Source: Stenotrophobium rhamnosiphilum (GTDB taxonomy: Bacteria; Pseudomonadota; Gammaproteobacteria; Nevskiales; Nevskiaceae). From it: 64,000 nt of DNA. How positions within the stretch are numbered: the first letter of the stretch is position 1; the number at the start of each line of letters is the position of its first letter. This document shows positions 8,366-16,516 of this stretch, piece by piece. The stretch is taken from positions 4,758-68,757 of the forward strand of contig NZ_QANS01000006.1 in NCBI RefSeq assembly GCF_003052265.1, written 5' to 3'. The position numbers were made by a program, and so were the translations under genes. A model generated the notes under the pieces. The model saw only the letters and a list, made by a program, of their open reading frames with translations, made no database searches and had not been told where the DNA came from.

Positions 8366-8401
8366 CAAAACAAAACCCCCGGATGTCGCCATCCGAGGGT
8401 T
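8366..8401 (-). terminator. Terminator of the first LuxR-type gene
   Basis: Stem AACCC(C)CGGATG / CATCCG(A)GGGTT (8374-8401), loop TCGC, followed leftward by TTTTGTTTT. It lies ~100 bp beyond the LuxR stop, after the structured repeat. Confidence 0.7.
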
Positions 8402-8448
8402 ATAGATTTCACCGCGCGCCACTCAACAACTTTACTTCGGCACGAAAG

Positions 8449-8498
8449 CCTCGGCTCCTGCGCATCCTGCGCCCGCCGAGGTACCGTACATCCTGTAC
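8449..8498. repeat. Structured repeat copy 1 (nested plus tandem hairpins with TCC loops)
   Basis: The outer stem CCTCGGC/GCCGAGG (8449-8455, 8475-8481) encloses GCGCA-TCC-TGCGC (8460-8472) and is followed by GTACA-TCC-TGTAC (8486-8498). It starts 3 bp past the LuxR stop. Copy 2 (16517-16566) keeps the inner elements but has a completely different, still complementary, outer stem. Confidence 0.75.
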
Positions 8499-8501
8499 AT
8501 A

Positions 8502-9722
8502 TTAACCGAGCGAGACCACGCTATTCAGCAACATGCGAACCAGCATCGTCTGACGCGTCACGCCGGTCTTGCAGAAGATCGAGCGCAGATGCGTACGTGC
8601 AGTGTTGCGCATCACGTTGAGCTGTTCTGCTGCTTCATCGAGCGTGAGGCCATCGGCCAGCAACAGCGCGAGTGCAGCTTCCATACGCGTGAGGCCGAAC
8701 AGACGACGCACGACTTCTTGCGAAGGCTGAGCACCGCTGGATTCTGCATCACGCAGGAAGATTGCCGCAGCAGGACGCTGCTTGCTCTCTGACCATTTAC
8801 CGATTGGAACTGCGCGAACCACGATACCGATCTTGGCGCGGCCAGAAGGACGCGTCACCGACATCGCTTCAACAACTGCTGGACCCGTGCCCGTCGCGCC
8901 GCCCGTCAGTGCCTGACGCAGCATGCGTTGCAGTTCGCGATTTTCTTGATTGCTCGACAGTGCAATGCCACTGCCGCTGCGGCTGATGCCGTCTTTCTCA
9001 CCGAGAATGCGTTGTGCTTCCTGGTTGAGTTCCAGAATCGAACCGTCCTGGCCAAAGCTGATCATGCCGAGCAGCATGCGATTGATTGCACCAGCAAACA
9101 GCTGACGATCGCATTCCAGATAATCGAGTCGTGCATGCAAACGCAGTGAGCGTTTCAGATGCGGCAACAAGAAACGACACAGCGCTTTGTCTTCTGGTGA
9201 GAACGTTGCAGCGTCATTAGGACGCGTCAAACGCAGGCGGCACTCAATGCCTTCCTTGGTGTAAATGTCCGCACCCATCAGATGGCGGATGTTCAGTGGG
9301 CGCAGATAGTCCTGATACATCGGACTCTTCAACCACTGTTGTTTGCCGATCAGTTCTTCGGCAGTGATGACTTCGCCTTCTGGCAAGCGCACGAAAGGAT
9401 CGAGCGCGAAGAAATGAGTTTCGTAAGACTCTGTGGCCTGCTGATTCACCTTGCCGGTGTTAATCATCACGCCCTGTGATTCGGAGGAAGGCGGACGCAG
9501 CATCAAAGTGACATGCGACGCTTCGAGCACATCACGCATCTGCTGAAGCGCGGTGGACCACGGTGGCGATTCCATCGGGCCTTCGTAAATCGCGCCGAGC
9601 AAACGGTCGAGCTTTTCGTAACCAACGTGCTTGCCCGCATCTTGCATCGACAAAATATCGTCGGCAGTTTCTTCCGTCACTGCTGCGGTACGGCCTTTTT
9701 CAGATTTCGCTAGTGTCAACAT
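8502..9722 (-). CDS. LuxR-type transcriptional regulator with GAF/PAS-like sensor region (paralogue A)
   Basis: 406 aa. Residues ~40-190 form a ligand-sensor-like region (HFFALDPFVRLPEGEVITAE; GIECRLRLTR). Residues ~225-330 look PAS-like (GMISFGQDGSILELNQEAQ then ILGEKDG). The C-terminus is a LuxR helix-turn-helix, LFGLTRMEAALALLLADG then LDEAAEQLNVMRNTARTHLR and FCKTGVTRQTMLV. It is clearly paralogous to the regulator at 25713-26927, with conserved blocks along the full length. It is divergent from the ketosteroid isomerase, with the dyad at 9870-9885 between them. It probably senses a steroid or aromatic intermediate (inference). No N-acyl-homoserine-lactone motif is evident. Confidence 0.88.
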   Translation of the reverse strand: MLTLAKSEKGRTAAVTEETADDILSMQDAGKHVGYEKLDRLLGAIYEGPMESPPWSTALQQMRDVLEASHVTLMLRPPSSESQGVMINTGKVNQQATESYETHFFALDPFVRLPEGEVITAEELIGKQQWLKSPMYQDYLRPLNIRHLMGADIYTKEGIECRLRLTRPNDAATFSPEDKALCRFLLPHLKRSLRLHARLDYLECDRQLFAGAINRMLLGMISFGQDGSILELNQEAQRILGEKDGISRSGSGIALSSNQENRELQRMLRQALTGGATGTGPAVVEAMSVTRPSGRAKIGIVVRAVPIGKWSESKQRPAAAIFLRDAESSGAQPSQEVVRRLFGLTRMEAALALLLADGLTLDEAAEQLNVMRNTARTHLRSIFCKTGVTRQTMLVRMLLNSVVSLG

Positions 9723-9869
9723 TCGCTATGTCCTCGAGCACATTACAAGCCGCTTATTTACTGCAGTCCTTGCAGCTAATGAATCCGACTCACTTCGCCG
9801 ATCATAGTCGAATAAGCTTATGCAGCCACGATCGGGGCGACAGTAAAATCGACTCCAGCCCTTGGCGTC

Positions 9870-9885
9870 TCATCCAAACGGATGA
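9870..9885. promoter_or_regulatory. Steroid-region operator motif, site 1
   Basis: TCATCC-AAAC-GGATGA is a perfect 6-4-6 dyad between LuxR paralogue A (start 9722) and the ketosteroid isomerase (start 9988). It is the most symmetrical of seven related sites in this window. Confidence 0.6.
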
Positions 9886-9987
9886 TCATTCAATGAGGCG
9901 GGCTCGCCATGATTCGGGCCCAATGGCCTGAAAGCCGCTGTTTTCACGGCAAATGCGGCCTTTATTACCCCGAACCGGACCCAAATC

Positions 9988-10368
9988 ATGCCCACCGAAC
10001 AAACCATGCGTCAGGCCATGCAGGCCTATATCGACCTCTTTAATGTGAGCGACTCCGCTGGCATCGCTGAGCTGTATGCCGAAGACGCCACCGTCGAAGA
10101 CCCGGTCGGCACCGAGCTGAAAGCGGGCAAGCCCGCAATTGCTGCCTTCTACAAAATGGCGGTTGCCACCGGCGCCAAGCTGAAACTGGCCGCACCGATC
10201 CGCGCTTCGCACGGCAATTCTGCTGCGATGGCGTTTGAAGTTGAGCTGAACATGCCCGAAGGCCGCGCGGTGATTCGCGTGATCGACGTGATGACGTTCA
10301 ATGACGCCGGCAAGTTCACCTCCATGCGCGCTTATTGGGGCAAGGAAGACATGGTGGTGCTGTCGTAA
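9988..10368 (+). CDS. ksi: Steroid delta-isomerase (ketosteroid isomerase)
   Basis: 126 aa, full length for the NTF2-fold isomerase family. It moves the double bond of 3-oxo-Delta5-steroids to Delta4 by intramolecular proton transfer. Active-site residues line up with the classical enzymes: Tyr14 (QAYIDLFN), Asp38 in the signature DATVEDPVG, and Asp100 in VIDVMTF. The protein is soluble with no signal peptide. The ribosome site is weak (GGACCCAAATC). It is transcribed away from LuxR paralogue A and lies 213 bp upstream of the KshA-type oxygenase, so a steroid role is well supported by both sequence and context. Confidence 0.9.
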   Translation: MPTEQTMRQAMQAYIDLFNVSDSAGIAELYAEDATVEDPVGTELKAGKPAIAAFYKMAVATGAKLKLAAPIRASHGNSAAMAFEVELNMPEGRAVIRVIDVMTFNDAGKFTSMRAYWGKEDMVVLS

Positions 10369-10379
10369 ATTCACCTGTG

Positions 10380-10464
10380 GGGCGCGCAATGCGCCCTACT
10401 TGTTCATCTGCCGCAGGGAAAACAGGTTTTCCCGCTACCCCCTCCTAATGGCGGGGGATAGCGG
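10380..10464. repeat. Three consecutive hairpins between ksi and kshA
   Basis: GGGCGC-GCAAT-GCGCCC (10380-10396), GGGAAAAC-AG-GTTTTCCC (10416-10433) and CCGCTA·CCCCC / GGGGG(A)TAGCGG (10432-10464) follow one another. None has a following T-run, so they look like a structured leader or dispersed palindromes; weak termination after ksi is possible. Confidence 0.5.
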
Positions 10465-10581
10465 CAGTTCATTCAAACGGGTGATGTAAGGCTTCTGGCG
10501 AATTCTCAAACTGACGCCATCGTGTGACGCGCGCGTCTGGCGCGCCGTCCACCTCTTAAAAAGCGTATTTGGAGCAGTACC

Positions 10582-11661
10582 ATGGCAACAGCGAAGGAAT
10601 ACGGACTCGGCGAATTCACCTTCCCGCGCGGCTGGTTCATGATCGGCGAATCCGCCAAGATCTCGGACAAACCGCAGGGCGTGAAATTCTTCGGCCAAGA
10701 GTTGGCGCTCTATCGCGGCAAGCAGAGCGGCAAAGTCATCTTGCTCGACGCCTACTGCCCACACATGGGCACGCACCTCGCTCGCAACAGCACCTCTTAC
10801 GTCGCGCAGGATGGCTCGGTTGAAGGCGATTCAATTCGCTGCCCCTACCACGCTTGGCGCTTTGGCCCAGATGGCCGTTGCAATCACATTCCTTATTCAA
10901 CCGGCCCGATTCCACCCGCCGCAAAAGTGCGTGCATGGAAAGTGGAAGAACACATGGGCGCCGTGTTTGTTTGGCACGACCCAGAAGGCGGCGAGCCCGA
11001 CTACGCAGTGCCGGTGATTGCGGAAATGAGCGACCCTTCGTGGGTGCCTATCGCATTTGATGATCTGGGCATCGTCAATTGCCACACGCAAGAAATCGTC
11101 GACAACATCACCGACGTCGCTCACTTCGGCCCAGTGCATGGTTCGATCACCAAGTACTTCGAGAACGAGTTCAAAGGCCACGTTGCAACGCAGCGCATGG
11201 GCGGCGGACATCGCACGCTGACGACCGCTGACGGCCCGATGCTGGAAACCGAAGCGGTCTACACCGGCCCAAGCATCCTGATCACCAAGATGACCGGCAC
11301 ACACGATTCCTACATCTTCATCGCGCACACGCCCGTTGAAGATGGCAGCGCGTATGTTTGGCACGGACTGATGGTGAAATCACCAACCGGCCAAGCCAAA
11401 TACAATGAACAGGACGTTGAGATTGCGCGTCAGTACCAGTCGATGGCACTCGCCGCATTCGCGCAGGATTTTGAAGTGTGGAAGCACAAGAAGCCTTGCT
11501 TCAAGGGTCTGTTTGTTCAGGGCGATGGCCCATTCATCAAGCAGCGCGCTTGGTATCGCCAGTTCTACAACCCGCGTTCGCAGCGTGATGAAATTTTGAA
11601 GAGCGTTGATGGCATTCATCTCGCTCGTGGATTTGAAGGCAAGCCTGCTCAGGCTGCCTAA
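10582..11661 (+). CDS. kshA: Rieske non-haem iron oxygenase, 3-ketosteroid 9alpha-hydroxylase KshA type
   Basis: 359 aa. The Rieske centre ligands are Cys59-x-His61 (YCPHMGTH) and Cys87-x2-His90 (RCPYHAWRFG). The catalytic iron site is NITDVAHFGPVHG (His181, His186) with Asp296 in AQDFEVWKHK. WHDPEGG and the region around YFENEFKGHVATQ resemble KshA, which hydroxylates C9 of 3-ketosteroids and leads to opening of ring B. GGAG lies 7 nt before the ATG. The reductase partner KshB is absent from the window, so it is encoded elsewhere or another reductase serves. A different position on a steroid cannot be excluded. Confidence 0.82.
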   Translation: MATAKEYGLGEFTFPRGWFMIGESAKISDKPQGVKFFGQELALYRGKQSGKVILLDAYCPHMGTHLARNSTSYVAQDGSVEGDSIRCPYHAWRFGPDGRCNHIPYSTGPIPPAAKVRAWKVEEHMGAVFVWHDPEGGEPDYAVPVIAEMSDPSWVPIAFDDLGIVNCHTQEIVDNITDVAHFGPVHGSITKYFENEFKGHVATQRMGGGHRTLTTADGPMLETEAVYTGPSILITKMTGTHDSYIFIAHTPVEDGSAYVWHGLMVKSPTGQAKYNEQDVEIARQYQSMALAAFAQDFEVWKHKKPCFKGLFVQGDGPFIKQRAWYRQFYNPRSQRDEILKSVDGIHLARGFEGKPAQAA

Positions 11662-11670
11662 CGAGTACTT

Positions 11671-11734
11671 GTCATCGCGAGGGATCTTGCCTTAGTTCTT
11701 CAACTGCAAGATTCCTCACTACGTTCGGAATGAC
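11671..11734. repeat. Dispersed inverted repeat, degenerate copy
   Basis: The right arm GATTCCTCACTACGTTCGG plus AATGAC matches the arm of the repeat at 13256-13327. The left arm is eroded to GTCATCGCGAGGGATCTTG. The two copies bracket the NTF2/SDR gene pair. Confidence 0.6.
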
Positions 11735-11752
11735 AATAAAAAGCTAACAATA

Positions 11753-11776
11753 AAAAAGCCCGCTATGCGGGCTTTT
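11753..11776. terminator. Bidirectional terminator between kshA and the NTF2-like gene
   Basis: AAAAAAGCCCGC-TAT-GCGGGCTTTTTT serves converging transcripts from kshA (+) and the gene ending at 11795 (-). Confidence 0.88.
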
Positions 11777-11794
11777 TTATTGCAGCAGAAAACT

Positions 11795-12289
11795 TTAACC
11801 AGGCTGTTTCGTACCAACCTTAGCCAGCATGTGCGCCGTGATGTTCGGCGTTTCGGTGACTGGCGTCACGATCTCGTAAATGCGCTCATACGTCGCACGC
11901 TTGATCAGCCACTTGCCGTTCTGCTTCACGTAAGTATCGCGATACAGCGCGGTGCCGTCGGTGATGATCTTGTGCTTGAGATCAAGGAACCAATCCTTCA
12001 GATACCAAACGCCGGTCGCTTCGGTAGCCGACAGCAAATCAATTTCCGGATGATTGACGTGATGCATCGCGATGGCTTCAGCGTGGAAGGCATAACGTAG
12101 CGCGTCCAGAATTTTGTCGCGGCCTTCGGTTTCAAAACGGTAGCTGCCGCCGACGTAGCAAACGCTGGCGTCTTCGGTAAACAGTTCTTTCAGGCCATCG
12201 ATATTGGCCGTATCGATGCAACGGCAATAGGCGTACTTGAGACGACGGATCAGTTCCAGATCTTCTAACTGCTGCAATGACAATGACAT
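11795..12289 (-). CDS. NTF2/SnoaL-fold protein (SnoaL_4 type)
   Basis: 164 aa. LQQLEDLELIRRLKYAYCRC then DGLKELFTEDASVCY is the typical opening of small SnoaL-like dehydratase/isomerase-fold proteins; ATGVWYLKDWFLD and DTYVKQNGKWLIKRATYERI complete the cone-shaped fold. The ATG at 12289 is preferred because AGGAG lies 6-7 nt upstream; the GTG one codon earlier would overlap that spacing. It is encoded 33 bp after an SDR gene on the same strand. Similar proteins serve as dehydratases or isomerases in steroid and polyketide pathways; the reaction here is unknown. Confidence 0.82.
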   Translation of the reverse strand: MSLSLQQLEDLELIRRLKYAYCRCIDTANIDGLKELFTEDASVCYVGGSYRFETEGRDKILDALRYAFHAEAIAMHHVNHPEIDLLSATEATGVWYLKDWFLDLKHKIITDGTALYRDTYVKQNGKWLIKRATYERIYEIVTPVTETPNITAHMLAKVGTKQPG

Positions 12290-12322
12290 CACTCTCTCCT
12301 TAAGTATTGATATGCGGACGGC

Positions 12323-13090
12323 TTAAATGCCGAAGCCGCCCGAAACATTGATCTGCTGACCGGTGACATAACCATTGGTTGCGAGGAACACTGCAGCGCT
12401 ACCGATTTCTTCTGGCTTGCCCCAACGCTTGAGCGGCAGCAGCTTCTGCGTTTCTTCAATCCACTTAGCGTCGAACACACCGCGCTGCAAGAGTTCGAGG
12501 AACATGCCTGCTTCGATCACGCCAACCAGAATGCTGTTAGCGCGAATGTTGTTGCGACCTTCTTCTTTTGCGATGCCTTTGCACAGCGCTTCGTTAGCGG
12601 CCTTAGGTACTACCGACAAACCATCTTTCGGTGGGAACCATGCGTGGCCTGCAGAACCGAGGTGCACATACGAACCGCCACCCTGCTCACGCAGATGCGG
12701 CAGCGTTGATTGAACAGCATTGAAGAAGCCATGCACTTCGATATCGATCGACTGCTTCCACAGCGCAGGCGTTGCATCGCCGAGCAGTACCTGCTCAACC
12801 ACAGGGCCAGCAGCCCACACCACCGTGTGAATGCGGCCGTGTGCCGCAACCGCTTCTGCAATAGCCGCCTTGAGCTGCGCAGGATCAGTCACGTCTGCAG
12901 CGTGCACCGTTGCTTTGCGACCGAGCGCACTGATCTCACCAGCAACGCGATCTGCAACTTCTTTTTTCTTGCGATAAACGATGGCGACATCCGTGCCAGA
13001 CTGACCAAAGAACTTCGCTACGCCTTGCCCGATACCGCCGCTGCCGCCAAACACCAGCACCGCGCCTTTCGGAAATTTGTTCAGCTCCAT
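12323..13090 (-). CDS. SDR-family protein lacking the catalytic tyrosine
   Basis: 255 aa. The N-terminal cofactor motif is intact (VFGGSGGIGQG), and VYRKKKE after beta-strand 2 suggests NADP preference. The expected Tyr-x3-Lys reads SVVPK (in DGLSVVPKAANEAL): the lysine is there but Ser replaces Tyr. The C-terminal GYVTGQQINVSGGFG is canonical. The ATG at 13090 has GGAG 6 nt upstream (TGGAGCGCGTA); the GTG four codons earlier is less likely. Either the chemistry differs from a normal SDR or the protein is a hydratase/isomerase or structural partner of the adjacent SnoaL protein (inference). Confidence 0.82.
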   Translation of the reverse strand: MELNKFPKGAVLVFGGSGGIGQGVAKFFGQSGTDVAIVYRKKKEVADRVAGEISALGRKATVHAADVTDPAQLKAAIAEAVAAHGRIHTVVWAAGPVVEQVLLGDATPALWKQSIDIEVHGFFNAVQSTLPHLREQGGGSYVHLGSAGHAWFPPKDGLSVVPKAANEALCKGIAKEEGRNNIRANSILVGVIEAGMFLELLQRGVFDAKWIEETQKLLPLKRWGKPEEIGSAAVFLATNGYVTGQQINVSGGFGI

Positions 13091-13152
13091 TACGCGCTCC
13101 ACCGTCTATTTATTGTGAGCGGCGATTATTTGTAGCTGGCGCGTTTGCGGCC

Positions 13153-13168
13153 TCATCCGATGAGACGA
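13153..13168. promoter_or_regulatory. Steroid-region operator motif, site 2
   Basis: TCATCC-GATG-AGACGA lies 63 bp upstream of the SDR start and within the divergent gap shared with the Kst4D-like gene. It also contains a short perfect palindrome CTCATCCGATGAG (13152-13164). Confidence 0.5.
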
Positions 13169-13255
13169 CAGTTCAATGTTGCGGCGCGACTACTCCGTAT
13201 GACGGTGGTTTAGCTGCGACAGCTAGATCAGGCTGAGGCAAGGAATAAGAGCTTT

Positions 13256-13327
13256 GTCATCCCGAACGCAGTGAGGGATCTCGCCGTGAGAATTAACAGC
13301 AGGATTCCTCACTGCGTTCGGAATGAC
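13256..13327. repeat. Dispersed inverted repeat, well-preserved copy
   Basis: The left arm GTCATCCCGAACGCAGTGAG and its near-perfect inverse (ending TGCGTTCGGAATGAC) enclose ~25 bp. It is related to the degenerate copy at 11671-11734. This palindrome type is scattered through many proteobacterial genomes. Confidence 0.7.
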
Positions 13328-13383
13328 AAAGTGAGTGTTATTAATGCCTATAAACCTATAAGTAAATAAATAATCACAATACT

Positions 13384-14862
13384 ATGACCAACGAAACCGC
13401 CGAATACTCACTCTCCCGCCCCTGCCGCAAAGTGCCGCAATGGGATATCGAAACCGATATCGCCATCATCGGCTTTGGCGCTTCAGGCGCATCCGCTGCG
13501 ATTGAAGCGGCGAGTGCTGGCGCGAAGGTGACGCTGTTCGAAGCAACTTCTGGCAACGGCGGTACATCCGCATTGTCTGGCGGCGAAATTTATCTCGGCG
13601 GCAACGGCGGCACGCCGATTCAAAACGCTGCAGGCTTTAGCGACGACACCGAAGCGCTCTATCAATACCTGTTGATGGCCGGCGGCCCCAATGCAGACGC
13701 CGCGAAAGTGCGACTCTACGCCGACAACAGCCTAAAGCATTACGAGTGGCTGCTCGCACAAGGCGTCGAATACAAGAATTCATTTATTCCACAACGCATC
13801 GTTGAACCCGATACCGATGATTGTTTGATCTGGAGCGGCAGTGAAGAAGCATGGCCGTTCTCAGAACAAGCCAAGCCCTGCCCGCGCGGCCACACGCCGA
13901 AGTTCATGGGCATGGGTGCTGGTCGTTACCTGATGGACAAACTCGCCGCACGCGTCACTGCGCTCGGCGTAGACGTGCGTTACGACTCGCGCGCAGTTGC
14001 GCTCATCACCGACGAATCGAGCCGCGTCATTGGCATCGTCATTCGCAATGCAGGCAAGGATTCCTACGTACGTGCACGCAAAGGCGTTGCGCTGTGCGCA
14101 GGCGGCTTCGTGATGAATCGCGAGATGGTGAAGAAAAACGCGCCGTGGATGCTGCAATCGAATCATCCGATTGGCACCGTCGATGACGGCTCCGGCATCA
14201 CCATGGGACAAAGCGTTGGCGGCGCTGCGATCAACATGAGCGAAGGCTTTGTAACGCTGCCTTGGTATCCACCAGAGTCGCTGATCAAAGGTATCTTCAT
14301 CAACGAACGTGGCCAGCGTTACATCAACGAAGACTGCTATCACGGCCGCACCGCCCATCACGGAATGCAGCAACGCTCCACACGTTTGTTTTCACTACAA
14401 GACAGCGAGACCTACGGCGAACCCTTATTTGGTCAGTTCGCAAAGATCGGCATTGCAGGCACCGGCGACACATGGGAAGAAGTCGAGAAAGAATTGGAGC
14501 TGCCCGCAGGTAGCCTCACGACGACGGTCGAGCTCTACAACCGCTTCGCCGCAGAAGGCAGCGATCTGCTATTCCACAAAGCCAAGAAGTGGCTCAAGCC
14601 TTTGAACAAGCCACCGTTCGTTGCACTGGATTGCCGCATCGACGTTTGCTTCTACCCAACCTTCACACTCGGCGGCCTCGACACCTTGCCAACCGGCGAA
14701 GTACTCAACGCAGATCGCAAACCGATCGCAGGTCTCTACGCTGCGGGCCGTACCGCCTGTGGCTTGCCACGTTGGGGCGAAGGCTATAGCTCTGGCATGT
14801 CGCTGGCGGATGCCACCTTCTTTGGTCGACAACTGGGCTCAAGAGTCGTGTCTGTTGCTTAA
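13384..14862 (+). CDS. FAD-dependent 3-ketosteroid dehydrogenase-like flavoprotein (Kst4D/KstD family)
   Basis: 492 aa. The dinucleotide-binding motif IIGFGASGASAAIEAASAG starts at residue 28 (GFGASG at 30-35), followed by NGGTSALSGGEIYLGGNGGT, a hallmark of the fumarate-reductase/KstD flavoproteins. PCPRGHTPKFMGMGAG and the C-terminal RTACGLPRWGEGYSSGMSLA line the FAD site. Length and the YLGG/PRGH blocks favour a 3-oxo-5alpha-steroid 4-dehydrogenase (Kst4D) over the longer 1-dehydrogenase KstD, but this is from memory of family features. It introduces a ring-A double bond, upstream of KshA chemistry. The start ATG has only a weak ribosome site. Divergent from the SDR at 12323. Confidence 0.72.
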   Translation: MTNETAEYSLSRPCRKVPQWDIETDIAIIGFGASGASAAIEAASAGAKVTLFEATSGNGGTSALSGGEIYLGGNGGTPIQNAAGFSDDTEALYQYLLMAGGPNADAAKVRLYADNSLKHYEWLLAQGVEYKNSFIPQRIVEPDTDDCLIWSGSEEAWPFSEQAKPCPRGHTPKFMGMGAGRYLMDKLAARVTALGVDVRYDSRAVALITDESSRVIGIVIRNAGKDSYVRARKGVALCAGGFVMNREMVKKNAPWMLQSNHPIGTVDDGSGITMGQSVGGAAINMSEGFVTLPWYPPESLIKGIFINERGQRYINEDCYHGRTAHHGMQQRSTRLFSLQDSETYGEPLFGQFAKIGIAGTGDTWEEVEKELELPAGSLTTTVELYNRFAAEGSDLLFHKAKKWLKPLNKPPFVALDCRIDVCFYPTFTLGGLDTLPTGEVLNADRKPIAGLYAAGRTACGLPRWGEGYSSGMSLADATFFGRQLGSRVVSVA

Positions 14863-14896
14863 ATAGCCTTGCACCGATTCAAGAGCGCAATGTCAT

Positions 14897-14912
14897 GCCC
14901 GCGCAGGCGGGC
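14897..14912. repeat. GC-rich hairpin after the Kst4D-like gene
   Basis: GCCCGC-GCAG-GCGGGC within TGTCATGCCCGCG, 34 bp past the stop. It is a common dispersed palindrome; there is no T-run, so termination is doubtful. Confidence 0.45.
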
Positions 14913-15002
14913 ACGACGGTCTGCGTAGAGTTTCCTTAAGATGCGACATGCGCGGAGACAAAACCTCTGCGCACTTCGCTCGCATCCTCAGGAGACTCAT
15001 CG

Positions 15003-15917
15003 ATGATTGTTCGTCCACTCCAGCATTGGCTACGCATGCTGTTCGTGTGGCGTGGCTCGGTGCTGGGACGCATCTTGCCGCAACTCGCAGTGGTGATCCT
15101 GTGGTCAATAGCCGTCGCCTTGGCGCAAGGCACAGTGCTCGGCTTCAAGATCGATCTGACGATTGCACCCTTTACGCTGCTCGGCATCGCCCTCGCGATC
15201 TTTCTAGGCTTTAGCAACAGCGTCAGCTACGACCGCTACTGGGAAGCACGAAAACTTTGGGGCGCACTGCTGAACGACTCGCGCTCGCTAACGCGACAGA
15301 TCATGAGTCTCGCTGATGTCGACGCCACCGTTCAGCGGCGCTTTGCCTACGGCGCAATCGCTTTTGTTCACGCACTGAAACACCAACTGCGTAATACCTC
15401 CGCCGAGGCCGATCTTGCGCGCTGCCTGCCGCCGGAATGGCAGGCACGAGTTCAATCTGCACAATTCAAACCTGCAGTGATTTTAGTTCTGCTGGCTGAT
15501 GTTGTTCGCGAGCTACGCCAGAATGGGCAACTGTCACCGATGTTGGTGCCAGCGATTGATCGCCACCTCAGCCAACTCAACGAAGCACTTGGCGGCTGCG
15601 AGCGGATCGCTGGCACGCCGATTCCCTTTGCCTACTCCGTCATCCTTCATCGCACAGCGTATCTATACAGCTTCCTACTGCCGTTTGGACTGGTGCATTC
15701 CATTGGCCTGCTGACACCGCTGATCGTCGCCTTTATCTCTTACACCTTCTTTGCGCTGGAAGCGCTGGCAGAAGAAATACAAGAACCTTTCGGCACCGAA
15801 CCCAACGATCTGGCACTCAAAGCCATGTCCGTCATGATCGAAAGCACCGTGCGCGAAATGCTCGGTGAAACTGATCTGCCGGAAGCCGTTGCAGCAAAGA
15901 ACTACATCCTCAGCTAA
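15003..15917 (+). CDS. Bestrophin-family anion channel protein
   Basis: 304 aa, inner membrane. The opening PLQHWLRMLFVWRGSVLGRI, the hydrophobic segments ~23-45 and ~56-75, and FLGFSNSVSYDRYWEARKLW (GF-x-N-x2-SYDRYWEGR-type signature) are characteristic of bacterial bestrophins (UPF0187). The C-terminal half holds two more helices (YLYSFLLPFGLVHSIGLLT; IVAFISYTFFALEALAEEI) and EEIQEPFGTEPNDLAL. AGGAG lies 8 nt before the ATG. It would form a pentameric chloride or cation channel. Nothing in the context ties it to steroid genes. Confidence 0.88.
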   Translation: MIVRPLQHWLRMLFVWRGSVLGRILPQLAVVILWSIAVALAQGTVLGFKIDLTIAPFTLLGIALAIFLGFSNSVSYDRYWEARKLWGALLNDSRSLTRQIMSLADVDATVQRRFAYGAIAFVHALKHQLRNTSAEADLARCLPPEWQARVQSAQFKPAVILVLLADVVRELRQNGQLSPMLVPAIDRHLSQLNEALGGCERIAGTPIPFAYSVILHRTAYLYSFLLPFGLVHSIGLLTPLIVAFISYTFFALEALAEEIQEPFGTEPNDLALKAMSVMIESTVREMLGETDLPEAVAAKNYILS

Positions 15918-15965
15918 AGCCGCTGGAGTAGACTGCGCGCATCCGCCACTTACCTGCGTACTAAT

Positions 15966-16214
15966 ATGTCCACCGAAAAATTCACACTCGACGGCGAATA
16001 CATCGAAGTCAATCTCTTGCTCAAACTCGTTGGCGTCTGCGATAGCGGCGGCGCGGGCAAGATGCTGGTCGCTAATGGCGAAGTTTCTGTTGATGGTGTT
16101 GCCGAAACTCGCAAGACCGCAAAAATTCGCGCCGGCCAGAAAGTCACTTGCGGCGATACCGAAATTCTTGTGGTTGCCGATCCCAAAGGCGGTGTCGACG
16201 GCCGAGTCAGATGA
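15966..16214 (+). CDS. S4-domain RNA-binding protein, YbcJ family
   Basis: 82 aa. EYIEVNLLLKLVGVCDSGG then GKMLVANGEVSVDG and ETRKTAKIRAGQ form a complete small S4 domain as in YbcJ, which binds RNA and is thought to act in ribosome or translation-related processes. The cytosolic protein is the first of two coupled genes: its TGA overlaps the ATG of the DUF1653 gene by 4 bp. Confidence 0.88.
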   Translation: MSTEKFTLDGEYIEVNLLLKLVGVCDSGGAGKMLVANGEVSVDGVAETRKTAKIRAGQKVTCGDTEILVVADPKGGVDGRVR

Positions 16215-16459
16215 ACATCGCTGAATTCAAGCCTGGCGTCTATCGCCACTACAAAGGCAACTACTACCTCGCGCTGGGCTTAGCACGCGAAGACGAAACC
16301 AACGAGACCGTTGTCGTTTATACACGCCTGTATCCGCGTGAAGGTTTGCCGATGAGTACGCGCAAGCTCAGCGTATGGAATGAAACGGTGCGCGTAGAGC
16401 CTGACGGCGCGTTGATGGCGCGCTTTGATTATGTCGGGCATGAGACGCCGAATATTTAG
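16211..16459 (+). CDS. DUF1653 protein
   Basis: 82 aa. FKPGVYRHYKGNYYLALGLA, then TNETVVVYTRLYP and FDYVG are the conserved blocks of DUF1653, a small beta-barrel family of unknown function. I start it at ATG 16211, inside the stop of the S4 gene (ATGA overlap), because family homology begins at residue 4; an upstream in-frame ATG at 16148 would add an Arg-rich tail that is the out-of-frame shadow of the S4 gene. Confidence 0.85.
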   Translation: MNIAEFKPGVYRHYKGNYYLALGLAREDETNETVVVYTRLYPREGLPMSTRKLSVWNETVRVEPDGALMARFDYVGHETPNI

Positions 16460-16516
16460 AGCGTTTTATTTTCGCTCTTGCGCGGCCAATTATTGATTTC
16501 TGTACTTGGGGAGAGA

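Noticed and set aside
9886-10389. 167-codon minus-strand frame over the isomerase gene
   Set aside because: The plus-strand protein has all ketosteroid isomerase residues; the minus frame is His/Gly-rich shadow.
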